From Ascaphus truei (lineage: Eukaryota > Chordata > Amphibia > Anura > Ascaphidae), in contig CM071570.1 in NCBI GenBank assembly GCA_036426205.1, positions 4,601,872-4,665,871 of the forward strand: a stretch of DNA of 64,000 bases, in the 5' to 3' direction. The notes under the pieces were generated by a model, which was given only the letters and a program-made list of their open reading frames with translations, did no database searches and had not been told where the DNA came from. Below, one piece after another: positions 46,491-57,969 of this stretch (position 1 is its first letter; each line of letters starts with the position of its first letter). The position numbers and the translations under genes are program-made.

Positions 46491-46799
46491 GGAAATGACA
46501 TTGGATGTTTTTATTATTGTGTATGTTTTGCAGCAGCGGAGGGGGCATGGCCAGGATGAAGATGAGGATGGCCTTCATCATGGCAGCCGTACATGGGTGA
46601 GTGCAATATGTATTTAATGTATTTATTGGTGTTTATGTATTTTAAATATACAGGGGGTGTATGTTGTTTATTGCAATGTTTATTGGGGGCAAATGTCCCC
46701 AATAAACATGCTATTCTGCCTTAACCCCTTCATTGCCTTAGCGGCTATCCGCTATGGTAATTAAGCAGCATTTATGTATTTTAATCATATTGTGCGGAT

Positions 46800-47052
46800 G
46801 CAGGGGGTCTCCTGAGCTGAACCGCATTGATTTCAGACTCAGAGACCCCCTGCTTCCCGAAGTTATAGGCCCCGGTTTGGGGCATGGGTTTCAGTGTTGC
46901 TGCCATATTTATAGCGGGCACGGCGCGTATGGGATGCTATAAAGATGGCGGCGACACTGCCACCTGATGACACATACCGGGGCCTGTAACTCGGGAAGCA
47001 AGGGGTCCCTGGTCCACAAAGCAATGCGGTTCAGCTCAGGGGACCCCTGCTC
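46800..47052. repeat. Foldback repeat family G, copy 3
   Basis: gggggtctcctgagctgaac on the left, ggttcagctcaggggaccc on the right; the interior has aggccccggtt and accggggcct. Confidence 0.75.
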
Positions 47053-47164
47053 ACTGTACACTATTATTAAATATACATTCATGCTGCTTCATTACCATAG
47101 CACATAGCTGCAAAGGTAAGGAATGATTCTTTATTGATATGTGTGTTTTACTCATGGTGTAGAT

Positions 47165-47408
47165 GTGCAGAGGGTCTCCGGAGCTGAACCGCTTTGGTTT
47201 TAGGTCCGGGGACCCACTGCTTCCCGAGATACAGGCCACTTTAGGGGGTGCCGGTATCCCTCTTCTTTGTTTACATTCCGCGGTCACGTGATTGGGACAT
47301 TTAAATGCAGAGGGATACCGGCACCTCATAAAGGGGCCTGTTTCTCAGGAAGCAAGGGGTCCCCGTACCTGAAACCAATGCGGTTCAGCTCCGCAGACCC
47401 CATGCGCA
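47165..47408. repeat. Foldback repeat family G, copy 4
   Basis: agggtctccggagctgaacc on the left, gcggttcagctccgcagacc on the right; the centre has gggtgccggtatccct and agggataccggcacc. The pairing with copy 3 repeats the arrangement at 11.3-11.9 kb. Confidence 0.75.
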
Positions 47409-47766
47409 TGTACACTATGAGTAAAAGTTGTTTTTATATGTTTTTATTTTGCCGATGTTTGCGCTGAGAGAGCGGCGGGTCTCTCTCTGCTGCATACACA
47501 TATCGGCAGAAACGGCCTATCGCCAGGCAATCGGGAGCTAGGCTTATTTATCACCGGCTCATCATCGTTTTGCTTTCGCAGTGATTCGGCAGGGATTGGC
47601 ATGGATTCGGCCCTTACTGAATACTGCGAGGGCAAATCGCCAAAATCATGCCTATCGGCAACACTTGCCGGAAGCATTTTTTCGGCACTTAGTGCATGAG
47701 GCCCATAGTATATGATACAGCACCCCACACTCACCTTAGCAAACTAGACACCCTCTACAACTCAAT

Positions 47767-48084
47767 ATGCCATTTTGTCCTATAATGTGTACAGCACAAA
47801 TCACTGTGAAATGCTCAAAGAACTACTGTAGATTAGCTATCAATAGGTGCAACGTTCATTTATTCCTGTCTTGCCTTCAACAATTTTTTGGCAAGCTACC
47901 CACCTATCTGAACAAGCTCCTCACCTCTACCACATGCAGCACTAATCACCTGAGATCTGACTCCAAAAGACTATTCACAGTCCAAAGATTCAACAAAAAA
48001 TCTGGTTGCTCCTTCTCATACCGTGCACCTCCCAATTGTAACAATCTACATGAGACTCTCACAGTCGCTACTGGTCTAAATTCT
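47767..48084 (+). pseudogene. L2-type LINE ORF2, C-terminal fragment
   Basis: The frame holds FFGKLPTYLNKLLTSTTCST, then HLRSDSKRLFTVQRF and FSYRAPPNCNNLHETL. This is the pattern of the ORF2 C-terminus of L2/CR1 LINEs (LP-YL--LL, then LR-S, then a SF---AP-LWN-LP type end). It is cut off on the right by repeat family A at about 48085. Short and without the catalytic domain, so a dead fragment. Confidence 0.65.
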
Positions 48085-49535
48085 GTGTTTTTTGCCTTTA
48101 CTGGGATGCTGGGATCTGGAGATTTCTAGGCTGTAAGTTTCATGGTGTGTTTGTTGGAGAATGTATTTACAGAATGTGTCTATGTAGCGGGGTTCCGGAG
48201 TTCTGGGATACCCCAAAAGTTGTATCCGGAGATTGAGTGATATCCTCGGATACAGCTAAGTACATTACTCTGCCAAACTCTGACTTTGAAAATGTTCTTA
48301 CGACTCACCGCCAGGATCCCTGCTTCAGCATCATCCAGACAAGGTAAATAGGTAAAAAGGGGTAAAAAGATATCTGCTGTTATACATGGAGTCCTTAGTA
48401 TAGCAGGGGCTCCTCATTATAGCAGAGTTACCCACATACATGCCCAGGTATCCTGAGCCTAGGGTAGGGGTTCAGGGGGATGCTCCAGCTAAGGTTATAA
48501 AGCTGAGCATGTTTGCAGTGTTTTAAATGTATTTTTCTAGTGTGTGCCAAGAATGAGGCTAGTGACTGAGAGTGATATACAGTATATACACTCTCTCCAT
48601 CCCTAACACCATAATAGGAACTGATAACTTTTAGAACACAGAAGACAGGACACCATATCTTTTATTAAACGGGTATAGTTTAATGTGTATAGATATTGAT
48701 ACCTGTATATGAACTGAGGGCTTTCTAAGTCATGGATTCCAGAAAACCCAGATGGCTACCAGGTGGTGCCTCTTTGTCTGTCCGGAGTCCGTACTTGAAA
48801 GACTCAGGGATGCCAAGGTGTTAGAACAGGAGGGGCAATGCAGTTATACTTGAGGGACCACATCCGGGACTAGCACAAAGGCGATCTAGCGACCATTTGA
48901 CGAAATCCAGACTATGGAGCCTGTGCAGCGGGGGGGGCTCAGTATGCAAAGAGGCAGAGGGGCCAGGTTAGTCCATGCCCCCTTGCTACTTGAGAAAAGG
49001 TGCCCGCCCGGCTTTACAATACCAGCAAATCGGTGATTGGCTGGCAGGAGAATTCCCACATTCTGATAGACTGTTCAGGTTAGTGAATGAGAGCCTGAAG
49101 GTTTAAGAGAGCCTGCAGCCAATGGGAAGCACAGATTCCAAACGCCAAACAAACAGCGGGCAAATTCAAAGATTCACAGAACTGAATAGACGCGAGCCGG
49201 CTTCAAAGATTTTCTAGGCAGAACATTTTCTAAGTCTCACTTTTTAGAACGTAGCGGTAGCAGCAGGCATTGCATGCCGAAAACAGTTCCAAGACTTTTG
49301 CAAGTAGTGACCGGTCATTGGAAAGTGCTCTAAAAAGGTAATCTGAAGGAATTTCGTTCCGGAAACGGATTTATTTGTTAGCCCCATTCCCAGTAAGTGT
49401 GTTATCTTGAATTGTGTAACATTATGTGTTCACCTTTTATAAGAAATAAATTACCATTTATTTTACCATCTTGTTTTGCTCAATCAAATGATCCCGGTTA
49501 TAAAAAGGTGTTGTAAAACCTGGTCTCCCGTGACA
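48085..49535 (+). repeat. LTR-like repeat family A, copy 4
   Basis: Homologous throughout to 8718-10067. Starts tgtgttttttgcc, ends cccgtgaca, with AATAAA at 49445-49450. A G run and several indels separate the two copies. Non-coding. Confidence 0.65.
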
Positions 49536-49544
49536 ATGACTGCA

Positions 49545-49921
49545 GTTCGTAGGGGCCAGTTACTACTCTGCGGAGACTTTAACCTACAATAGCAATGAAT
49601 CAAATCTAGCAACCCGATCCATAAAAAGATATAAAAGCAGACACTAATATATAAAAATCTTTTGAGAATATTAAAAACTAGATGCCTGGAGGTGTCTAAA
49701 TACCACAGCGAAATAGTATACTTTCTATTCTGCCCTCCACTCATCCTAATCTAGGATGGATTATATTTTCACAGACATTAGGTTAACTAACTCTATAATA
49801 TCTACAATATCTATTTTAACAAACCGCTTTGGAAATTAAACATCTCAATACTAGAATGACCTAGCAATGTAGAACACTTGAAAAAAAAAATTACAGGCCT
49901 ATATTTCACTTAATGAGTTTT
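49545..49921 (+). pseudogene. Tx1/L1 LINE endonuclease fragment, copy 1
   Basis: The GDFN motif of the APE-type endonuclease is readable near 49571, and later text (TFYSALHSSYSR, then IDYIFTD-like) matches the DNase-like fold of L1-type ORF2 in shifted frames. From 49690 it is identical to 50648-50945 except for an internal deletion of about 70 bp that removes the SDHAP catalytic segment. Confidence 0.7.
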
Positions 49922-50647
49922 TAGAGTGGTTCAGGTTGTGGTGAAGTCTGCAGCTCTAAAGGAGAAATCTGCAGTCTCCAAAGTGCTTAAACCGAGGTGC
50001 GGCGGCATTGCGGTGGCTGAGGAGGACTGGAGGACTGGAGTCCTGTGAACCGGTGGTGAAATTACAGCGGAGGAGACGTCACGTCCGCCCAGAGGCCTCG
50101 TCATCCGAGTCATCTGTCTTGCATCCCGGTCACGTGTAGACGCCAGCCCAAGTGTTCCGGTCGCCATCTTGAGAGCCCAGCTGCACGCATCAGTTCGTTG
50201 CTTGTACCCATCCAGCATCTTGTGAGTAGGGTTGTGATTTTACCCCTCCAGATGCGGTTTATGCACCTTCCACACCCAATAAATTTGCTTTTTATTAATA
50301 TTTAGGCCGTGCTAGTGTTTTATGTTTGTATGTCCTGTATGTTTTGTATTGTCAGTGTCTGTGCACCCCCCCCTGTATTGATATACTGCACTATTATTTG
50401 TTTTTTCTTTTTTCTTTCCACATATCCACTGCTGAGGTGATAGTCATCACCAATCATCATCCCAAGGACTTTATTTGGACTGTCATATCCTTCATTGGTT
50501 TGGTATTTACCTTTTTGGCGCCGGTTAACTCCTTTTTTTCCATTTGGCACCCTGACTGGTTGTACCACTAGTCATTCACCTGGCTGCCTGAACATTTATT
50601 TGGAATTTATTGTTAGTATTAGCGCTGTTTTGCACCTGCCTTTTTCT
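49922..50647. other. Unclassified segment between the two LINE copies
   Basis: Starts tttttagagtggttcaggtt. It has a CpG-rich part at 49990-50190 (gagacgtcacgtccgccc), an aataaattt signal near 50279 and a T-rich end. Not recognised. Open frames at 50326-50710 have no domain. Confidence 0.4.
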
Positions 50648-51040
50648 GTGTCTAAATACCACAGCGAAATAGTATACTTTCTATTCTGCCCTCCACTCAT
50701 CCTAATCTAGGATGGATTATATTTTCACAGACATTAGGTTAACTAACTCTATAATATCTACAAGTATCCACTAAAATTGGTTTAAGCTCATGGTCAGATC
50801 ATGCTCCCATAGAACTTACCTTACAAGACCCGCATCTGCACTTTAACAAACCGCTTTGGAAATTAAACATCTCAATACTAGAATGACCTAGCAATGTAGA
50901 ACACTTGAAAAAAAAAATTACAGGCCTATATTTCACTTAATGAGTCCACTGAAATTAGCGCATTTAGGAGTTGACTAGACTGCAAACATTAAAGAATTGT
51001 ACTATTATGAGGAACTTCATAAATCGAATAATCTCTATAT
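50648..51040 (+). pseudogene. Tx1/L1 LINE endonuclease fragment, copy 2
   Basis: Contains the same endonuclease end as copy 1 but with the SWSDHAPIELTLQDP segment, which carries the conserved SDH, retained in one frame near 50790-50835. Text after the shared part continues into ORF2 linker sequence. Frames are broken. Confidence 0.75.
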
Positions 51041-51253
51041 GAGCTAAGGAGTAAAAGAATTAATCTGCGGTCGTTCTTTCAGCTTTGTTGATACTGTAAG
51101 TGAACTTGTGCTCCTTGCAGCTACTGTGTATGGAAGCCCTCCCAGCTCAACCAAATTCCACCGCAGAAATCCTCTGAGGACAAGAGAAGTAGAAAAGAAC
51201 AAAGAGCGCACCAGAGGTAAGTATGAGTGTGTATTAAGCAAAGATAAAGAGTT

Positions 51254-51561
51254 AGTAGAAACTTACAAATAGGTCAAATGAAGTCAGTGGATGGCAGTTC
51301 ACTGTGCCTTCAGCCAATTCAGACACTAGGGAAGTGTGGTGCTCACTGACTTCATGTCTCGCACGCTCGGATATGTCGTGTGTTGTCAGCAATCCTGTAC
51401 TTCCGGATTGAGTCTCAGCAAAGAGACTCGACATGCAGGGGACTGCTGTGTCTCAGGAAACCTCAGTCAGACACTGTAGAAATCCGCTGTGCTATGACCG
51501 CTCCGTCATACTGACTTCAATATCCTACTGACTTCATTTGACCTAATTGTAAGTTTCTACT
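51254..51561. repeat. Foldback insert with 35-bp arms
   Basis: agtagaaacttacaaatagg at 51255 continues to 51289 and is mirrored at 51527-51561. It interrupts the LINE between 51040 and about 51565. Confidence 0.75.
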
Positions 51562-51564
51562 TAC

Positions 51565-51880
51565 TTCTGTAAGAACTAAACTTACTTCTCTTCTTATACT
51601 GTAGAAAGAGTGGAAAAATCACTCCCATACAAATCCAAAATTCGACACTAAAGAGAATAAAGTAACAGGTTGTTGGCAAATAAACTGAGGCAAAAAATAA
51701 ACAAGAATAGATTGACTTCAATTAAAAACCAAAACAATGATCCAGTTCTCAACCCGATTGAAATTAACAGCATTTTTAAACAATATTATCACAATCTTTA
51801 CAACTTAAAAACAAACGAGAGCACAGCTCAGGTAAAAGATAAGGTAAAAGTCGATTTATTACAGACACGTTTTTGAGTAT
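51565..51880 (+). pseudogene. Tx1/L1 LINE ORF2 linker fragment
   Basis: The frame LLANKLRQKINKNRLTSI, then NPIEINSIFKQYYHNLYNL is typical of the region between endonuclease and reverse transcriptase in L1-type ORF2. It ends before the reverse transcriptase. Probably part of the same insertion as 50648-51040. Confidence 0.72.
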
Positions 51881-52009
51881 CTTCTCTATTCCCAAGAATA
51901 ATGACACAGCCAGACGTATACATTTGTTAAAAGAAACAAAGAAAACATAAAAAATGTAAAAAGTTTGTTTCCAGATCAGTTTTAGATGAGCTGGAAATGG
52001 ATTGCATTG

Positions 52010-52690
52010 TGTAGCCGGGTCCCCCAGCCCCCCTCCCCCTACCTTACCTCCGATAAAGGTGGGGGGAAGGCTAATGCGGCGTGTCGGGAGCTGCGGCGAT
52101 TGGTGGGGGAGCAGGAGAGAGAACTCCGGTGTCTGGGAGCTCCACGGCGGACGCCCGAGTAGGACGCCGCCTTTGAAGAAGTGCTGCGCATTTGCAGAAG
52201 GAGTCCTGACGTTCCGGATGTGAGCAGGGAGCTGGCGCATGCCCAGTGTGATAGATCAGTGACGGCTATGTTCTGTAATGCTCCGCAGGGGAACTACATA
52301 TCCCAGAATTCCTGGCGCACCCTGGTCAGGTGGGCAGTGCTATCCAATAGGGCTGTTAGGATCTCATGAAAGGAAAAGATACATTTGGCGTGCTTAGAGC
52401 GAGGAGTCAGTCGGAGCAAAGATGCAGATGGGTAAGGTAGTGTATGGGTGCAAGGGGCTCCCATACAAGGCCAGATACACCCTTTAGGCCCCAGCTAGGC
52501 CCCGACACACCAATAGATTGTGGCTGCTACAGGGAAAGCCCATAGCTAGGGACATTCCCCAGTAGCTGCCCATGGTAAGGTTACATCACCGGTGAGACAC
52601 ACGTGGTGATTGCGGCCTGATGTCTGGGCCCAGACCACCTTCAGCATAAGAGACTCTTTATGGGGATAGAAACAGCAGAAGTGGTCAGGA
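52010..52690. repeat. LTR-like repeat family B, copy 2
   Basis: Starts TGTAGCCGGG. Shares gcaggggaactacat, ccaatagggctg, agatacattt and agtcggagc with 3250-3430. It fades into a TA tract near 52708. The right end is not defined. Confidence 0.55.
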
Positions 52691-53270
52691 TCGCACTCTC
52701 ATCCAGGTATATATATATAAATTAAAAACAGAAAAACACAAAATATTGCAGCACAGTCTCATAGAGAGGGGGTTTGTATTAGAAAATAGCAATATTACTC
52801 ACATTCTATATGAGCAATATACGCCTTTCGGTTGTTCAGAGTAACCAACTCGCAGTACAGCTCATCCACTGGAGGAACAAAATACTCCCAGGGAGAACAA
52901 AGGAGAGGACACAGGGGTATTGTAGATAACTTTATATGCAAATTAATACAAAACAAGTAAACAAGTAAACACGTACAGGTAGGTAAGCAAGTGTAGACAG
53001 TGGGACCCCCCTGGGTCATAGAGTGGAGGAAACAAATCCAGGATAAATCCTTTCAACAGTGAGCATCTGTGGCTGCCGTCCTCAAAAAGTCACTTATAGG
53101 GGAATCAAAGAGTCCTTAGCTGTCCTCCACAAACCTCTGCTGCACAGCTCCTTCTGACCTCTCAGTGTTGCCTGCCCTACTGTACATGTTTCATCCTGGG
53201 ACTTCCTTCAAGGGGCATAGTACTGCAACAGCTAAGGTCCTCTCCTTCAAATAATATGAATTTGCGCCAT
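52691..53270. other. Non-coding stretch, nothing recognised
   Basis: No gene, no clear repeat boundary. Confidence 0.4.
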
Positions 53271-53686
53271 TTGTTTATGGTGATTGTGATGATCGGGGGT
53301 TAATCAGGCCAATAATAAAGGCAGTATGCCCGGCTGCTTAACCTTAAATAGTGTTGGGACAGAAGGGTTTAATTCTAAGTACACCACAAATGACATATTT
53401 TCCCTGACAACACCGTATTGTCCCTGTTTTGCAGTAATTAACTCTAAATCGCATTGGGAGTCAAGGGTTTAAAAGTATGTGCATTACCTGATGTAATTGC
53501 CCACTTCCCAGCCTTCTTATCCCCATTTTAAAGCCTGTTCCCTGCCTGCAGTAATAGCAATGTATGCGAATTGGGCCAATTGTATTTCAGACACAAGGAG
53601 CAAGCTAGCACTCTAATTTTTGGATTGCAGCTAGCTAAGGATGTTTTTAGCCCATACATATTGTTTGGGGTCCCCCACACATACAG
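53271..53686 (+). repeat. LTR-like repeat family A, left part of a split copy
   Basis: Shares ctctaatttttgga and neighbouring words with 22820-22860. It is interrupted at 53686 by the gypsy element Gy-2 and resumes at 62430. Its left limit is approximate. Confidence 0.55.
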
Positions 53687-54818
53687 TGTCATGCCTGTAT
53701 GCCCGCAGACCTGGCTAGACCCCAGTACTAAGGTGGGAACGGTATGATACCACCCTCCCACAGCAGTGGGAGCAAGCCCGGAGTGTGGTATGGCGTTGCT
53801 GGGCCTGTTGGAAGAGTTGTTAGTTATACTTGCAATGCTTGGGGATGTCCGTAGGAGTAGTCATGTCCGTGTGCCAATGTCCAGGAGTCCAGAGGTTAGA
53901 ATCATCAGAGTATAAGCCAGGTCCTAGGAAGCCAGAGGTAAGCGAACTAGTATGCGTAGCAGGGTTCAAGGGATACCAGAGAGCAGAGTAGTCCAGGACA
54001 GAGTAGTCCAGGACAGAGTAGTCCAGGGGTCAAATCCAGGGAAATCCAAGATAACACAGGAGCAGGAAACAACAGGAACACAGAGGGAGCACAGCATAGG
54101 TCAGATACACACAGGGAAACAGGAAATATGCAGAGTGAGGAAGAAGTGGACAGACAGGGGTTATAAAGGAGGGCATACCAATAGGAGAGAGGGGAGGAGT
54201 AGAGAGAGAAGTGGGAGACGACAGGGATAGGACAGGGAGAGAAGAGGAGGAGACAGAAGGGGCAGTCAGGGGATGGCCTGGAGGGCTTTGAAGGCGGAGA
54301 CATGGGGAACAGGATAAGAAGAGCATGTGCGTGTGCCCGCTGTAAGCTGGGGATGCGTGCACACAGGTTGCAACACAGAGAGGAACCGCACGGAGCAAGG
54401 GAAGGATGCAGGAAGAGCACGAAGCCCAGAGAAGGGGAACGCGCGTGACCTACGACCGCGAGATGGCATGCAGAGGCAGGGAGGAGGGAGCAGGTGGATC
54501 AGGGAGACCCATCGTGGGCTTAGGGAGCGCACGCACCGGTCGCGTCACCAGGCGCGCGGAACGCCGTGCTGCGGGCACCACGGAGGGAGGAGGCAACGGG
54601 ACGGATGCCATCATGGGGGAAGGTAATGCGGGCACCGCGGGAGAGAGGGAGTGGGGAGGATCATAGGAGGGACTCACGGACCGCGAGACCTGCGGGGAAC
54701 GCGCTGCGGCAAGGGGAGAGAGGTGGAAGGCAAAGGAGAGGAGTAGGAAGGAGTAGAAGGGGCAACAGGAGATGAGAGAGAGGGACAAGGAGGGGAAGGA
54801 ATCTCCTGAGTCGTCACA
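53687..54818 (-). repeat. Gy-2 3' LTR
   Basis: 1132 bp, direct repeat of 61286-62424. GA-rich central part. It has a tandem agtagtccaggaca triplication (near 53980-54020) not present in the other LTR. Arginine-rich open frames in it are compositional artefacts. Confidence 0.93.
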
Positions 54819-54836
54819 GTATCCCCCCCTTGAGGA

Positions 54837-55722
54837 TCAATCTCCGAGTGATCCAACCAAAGGGAAATTTCTGATGAAATAGAGAAAGTAGCCTTGGGGC
54901 GTGGATGTGATGTGCCGGTACCCAGGAACGTTCCTCAGGCCCGTAGCCCTTCCAGTGGGCCAAAACTGCAGTCTATTTTTGTACAGAGAGTCGATAAGAG
55001 ACTGTATTTCGTACTCCTTTTGACCCAGGGTGGACACTGGATTGGGTCTCCGAGAGGGGTCCGGGAAATGGGGACTGGAAATAAATTCTTTAAGGAGGGA
55101 AACATGGAACACGGACGTAACCTTCATTGTGGGAGGAAGATCGAGATGATAGGCTACAGAATTCACTTTCTTTAGGATTTTGAATGGTCCCAAGAATCTA
55201 GGGGACAGTTTGGGTGAAGGAGTTTTGAGCCTAATATTTTTGGAAGACAGCCACACCAGATCACCAGGTTTGAAGGAAGGACCCCTTTGACGGTGGCGAT
55301 CTGCCATGGTTTTTTATTTGGCAACCGCAGATTTGAAAGTCTTGAGGATTTTTTTCCAGGATTCTTGTAAGTTGGTGATATGAGAGTCGGCTGCAGGAAC
55401 ACCAGAAGGAGAAGGTGAGAGAGGGAGACTACTGGGGTGGAAGCCACAGTTGATAAAGAAAGGAGACTCCTGAGTAGACTCGTTCCTCAAGGAATTTATG
55501 GCAAATTCGGCCCATGGTTAAAGATCCACGCAGTTATCTTGTTAGTCCGAAATGAAGCATCTTAGATACTGTTCAAGAGTTTGGTTCATCCTTTCAGTTT
55601 GACCGTTGGTTTGTGGATGGTATCCAGAGGAAAACAAGAGAGAGATACCCAATCTTTGGGAGAAGTCCAGCCAGAATTTTGAGATGAACTGAGACCCCCG
55701 ATCCGAGACAATTGAAATGGGG
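54837..55722 (-). pseudogene. Gy-2 integrase C-terminus with chromodomain-like tail
   Basis: The frame from 55307 to 54837 has GDLVWLSSKNIRL, then GPFKILKKVNSVAYHLDLP and VFHVSLLK (the GPY/F module), then [18 protein letters not shown], which matches the start of a chromodomain. Chromodomains guide integration by binding modified histones. To the right, 55307-55722 holds the integrase core end in shifted frames (DRGSQF-like and [12 protein letters not shown] text). The first part reads as an open frame of 156 codons, yet the chromodomain end is frameshifted. Confidence 0.85.
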
Positions 55723-56241
55723 TGTCATATTCTCTTGCCTGCTGTATCCATGCTTGGCCACCGGGACTGCTGCCACTCTCAATGTCCTGTTCTAGCCTGC
55801 AGTACCTATATTTGTGCACCGGGATTGCTGCTGCTAAACTAAGGAACATTCCAGACTCTGATACCTGACACCTCTGCACCTGTGTTCCACCTCTCATCCT
55901 GCATATATAAACCTCCCTTTCCTGTTCCTCCCTTGCCTATTTATACTGGTTCCTTAGCTTCTGCAAGGTTCTTGTGTTTACTGCTGTGCTAGCTATTGCT
56001 ATCATCCTGTTCCAGTCTCCTCGTTACCAACCTCTGCTTGTTACCTGACTTCACTACCTGCCGCCTGCCTCGGACCCCTCCTTGTTCCCTGACTTCGCTA
56101 CCTGCCACCTGCCTCGGACCCCTGCTTGTTATCTGACTTCGCTATCTGCCGCCTGCCTCTGATCTCGGCTTGTGACCCCTACTTCGCTCCCTGCTGTTCC
56201 TGCCACTGGGATCCACTTCAGTCGAAGTCTAATCCTTGACA

Positions 56242-56505
56242 GAATAAACAGGCCCTACCATGGATTCTGCTGGAACAGACCGGCCCAGGCTCAGACACTC
56301 CATGACTTACAACATATCATGGTTGGTTACCAAGAACAACAAAGACACGTGTTCAATCGTCTTGGCGGCTTGGAAGAACAAGCCGCCACGACGGAAGGTG
56401 AGAATCGTGAACTACGTGCAGCCTTAATCACCTTGTCTGGTCAAAACATCATGCCTGTGCAAACCGCACCCCGTATATCCCTTCCAGAAAATTTTTGGGG
56501 GAAAA
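56242..56505 (+). pseudogene. Gy-3 gag, N-terminal fragment
   Basis: The frame reads AQTLHDLQHIMVGYQEQQRH, then a coiled-coil-like stretch with EQAATTEGENRELRAALITL, then PRISLPENFWG, which resembles the start of the gypsy Gag core (an LP-x-F-G motif). Gag forms the particle and binds RNA. The frame continues into unrelated repeat DNA (56505 on), so the rest of gag and all of pol are missing. The element would need help from another to move. Confidence 0.7.
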
Positions 56506-57179
56506 AATGGTCCCACATCTGTGGGGGCACCGCGGACCTGTTGTGTGTGGTGAAGAACCAGTGGTCCCACATATGTGGGGGCACTGCGGACCCATAGTGC
56601 CCACCCGTGGGTCCCCAGACCCCGTGAGAACCACCGGAGGCCCCTCAGACACTTCTGGGTCTGACCCGGGGCTCCCAGACATCCGCAGGCCTACCGTGGG
56701 GACCCAATTGTGGCCCACGGTGACCCAAGGAGACCATCTGGTGGGCCATGGCGCTCGCCGGGACCCACCAACAGGCCTTCAGATCCTGTATGAAACAAGT
56801 TGCTGGTACCATATAGGTCTGTCAGGTGACCCATCAGGCCCACTGGGGACTCGCGTGTGCCTGGGGTATGAACCCTGTATGTAAAATGATGAATCATGTA
56901 TTTATGGGGAGGCACAAGTTATTTTGGTGTAGTATAGGACAGTTAAGATATATAGGGTAAATAAGATATCCAGATACAGAGAGGGGGAGAAATAGGGGGA
57001 GAGAGAGAGAGGGGGAGAGAGATGGGGAGAGAGAGAGAGGGGGAGAGAAAGGGGGAGAAAGAGGAATAGAGGGGGAGAGAGAGGAATAGAGGGGGAGAGA
57101 GAGAAAGAGAGGAAGAGAGAGAGAAAGAGAGTGAGAGAGAGAGGAAGAGAGGGAGAGAGAGAGGAAGAGAGGGAGAGAG
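56506..57179. repeat. Inserted piece of blocks B and A
   Basis: 56506-56905 matches 45880-46220 (two 53-bp units, then gtgggaccca, catggcgct and atgaaccctgtatgtaaaa). 56915-56980 matches the reverse complement of 38770-38830, followed by a GA tract at 56985-57180 corresponding to the CT tract at 38605. This is a third, rearranged copy of the B-A junction. Confidence 0.82.
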
Positions 57180-57666
57180 CTTGGTCACCGGGACTGCTGC
57201 CACTCTCAATGTCTTGTTCTAGCCTGCAGTACCTATACTTGTGCACCGGGATTGCTGCTGCTAAACTAAAGAACATTCCAGACACTGATACCTGACACCT
57301 CTGCAGCTGTGCTCCACCTCTCAGCCTGCATATATAAACCTCCCTTTCCTGTTCCTCCCTTGCCTGTTTATACTGGTTCCTTAGCTTCTGCAAGGTTTTT
57401 GTGTTTACTGCTGTTCTAGCTATTGCTATCATCCTGTTCCAGTCTCCTCGTTGCCAACCTCTGCTTTTTACCTGACTTGGCTACCTGCCGCCTGCCTCGG
57501 ACCCCTGCTTGTTACCTGACTTCGCTACCTGCCGCCTGCCTAGGACCCCTGCTTGTTACCTGACCGCTATCTGCCACCTGCCTCTGATCTCTGCTTGTGA
57601 CCCCTACTTCGCTCCCTGCTGTTCCTGCCACTGGGATCCACTTCAGCCGAAGTCCAATCCTTGACA

Positions 57667-57969
57667 TGGGAGGCCATGCAACCTGAAGATCTCTTTAGAG
57701 AAGATGTCTGCCAAGGTGGCAGAGTTGGGAAGACCCTTGAGGGGAACAAAGTGTGCCTGCTTCGAAAACCTGTCAACCACGACCAAAATAGTGTTCATCC
57801 CTTTGGAAACAGGCAGCTCAACAATAAAGTCCATCCAAATGTGTTTCCAGGGTTGTTCAAGGATGAAAAGTGGTAGAAGAAGTCCAGAGGGTTTATGATG
57901 GAGGGTTTTACTCTGGGCACATAGAGGACAAGTGGAGGTAAATTCGAGAATGTCTTGATTCATCTTAGC
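57667..57969 (-). pseudogene. Gy-2 integrase, N-terminal and core part
   Basis: Minus-strand text: FFAKMNQDILEFTSTCPLCA (zinc-binding CxxC), GLLLPLFILEQPWKHIWMDF (first aspartate), VVDRFSKQAHFVPLKGLP and SKEIFRLHGLP, where Gy-3 interrupts. The reading frame is open across this stretch. The other half is at 55300-55722. Confidence 0.88.

Larger units (their letters stand above)
43500..46700 (+). repeat. Duplicated block B, copy B2
   Basis: Inverted counterpart of 34930-38570. It contains a GC-rich MITE (44172-44542), a hammerhead-like motif (44789-44856), TA and TG microsatellites (45040-45090), a C-type palindrome (45151-45206), a 53-bp tandem array (45618-45939) and another palindrome (46437-46490). 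An open frame at 43728-43985 begins with a charged stretch but has no recognised domain. Confidence 0.82.
55723..57666 (+). mobile_element. Second gypsy-type element nested in Gy-2 (Gy-3)
   Basis: Two direct repeats, 55723-56241 and 57180-57666, are LTRs: the first begins TGTCATATTC and both end CCTTGACA. The left flank ends tgggg and the right flank starts tggga, a possible 5-bp duplication with one change, inside the Gy-2 integrase. The element lies on the plus strand, opposite to Gy-2. The interior begins with a gag start and then, from about 56505, contains DNA homologous to blocks B and A. The second LTR lacks its first 30 or so bases, where this foreign DNA joins. Confidence 0.85.

Noticed and set aside
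53947..54788. Overlapping open frames of 60-157 codons in the Gy-2 LTR
   Set aside because: They occur in both LTR copies on both strands, are low complexity and match no family.
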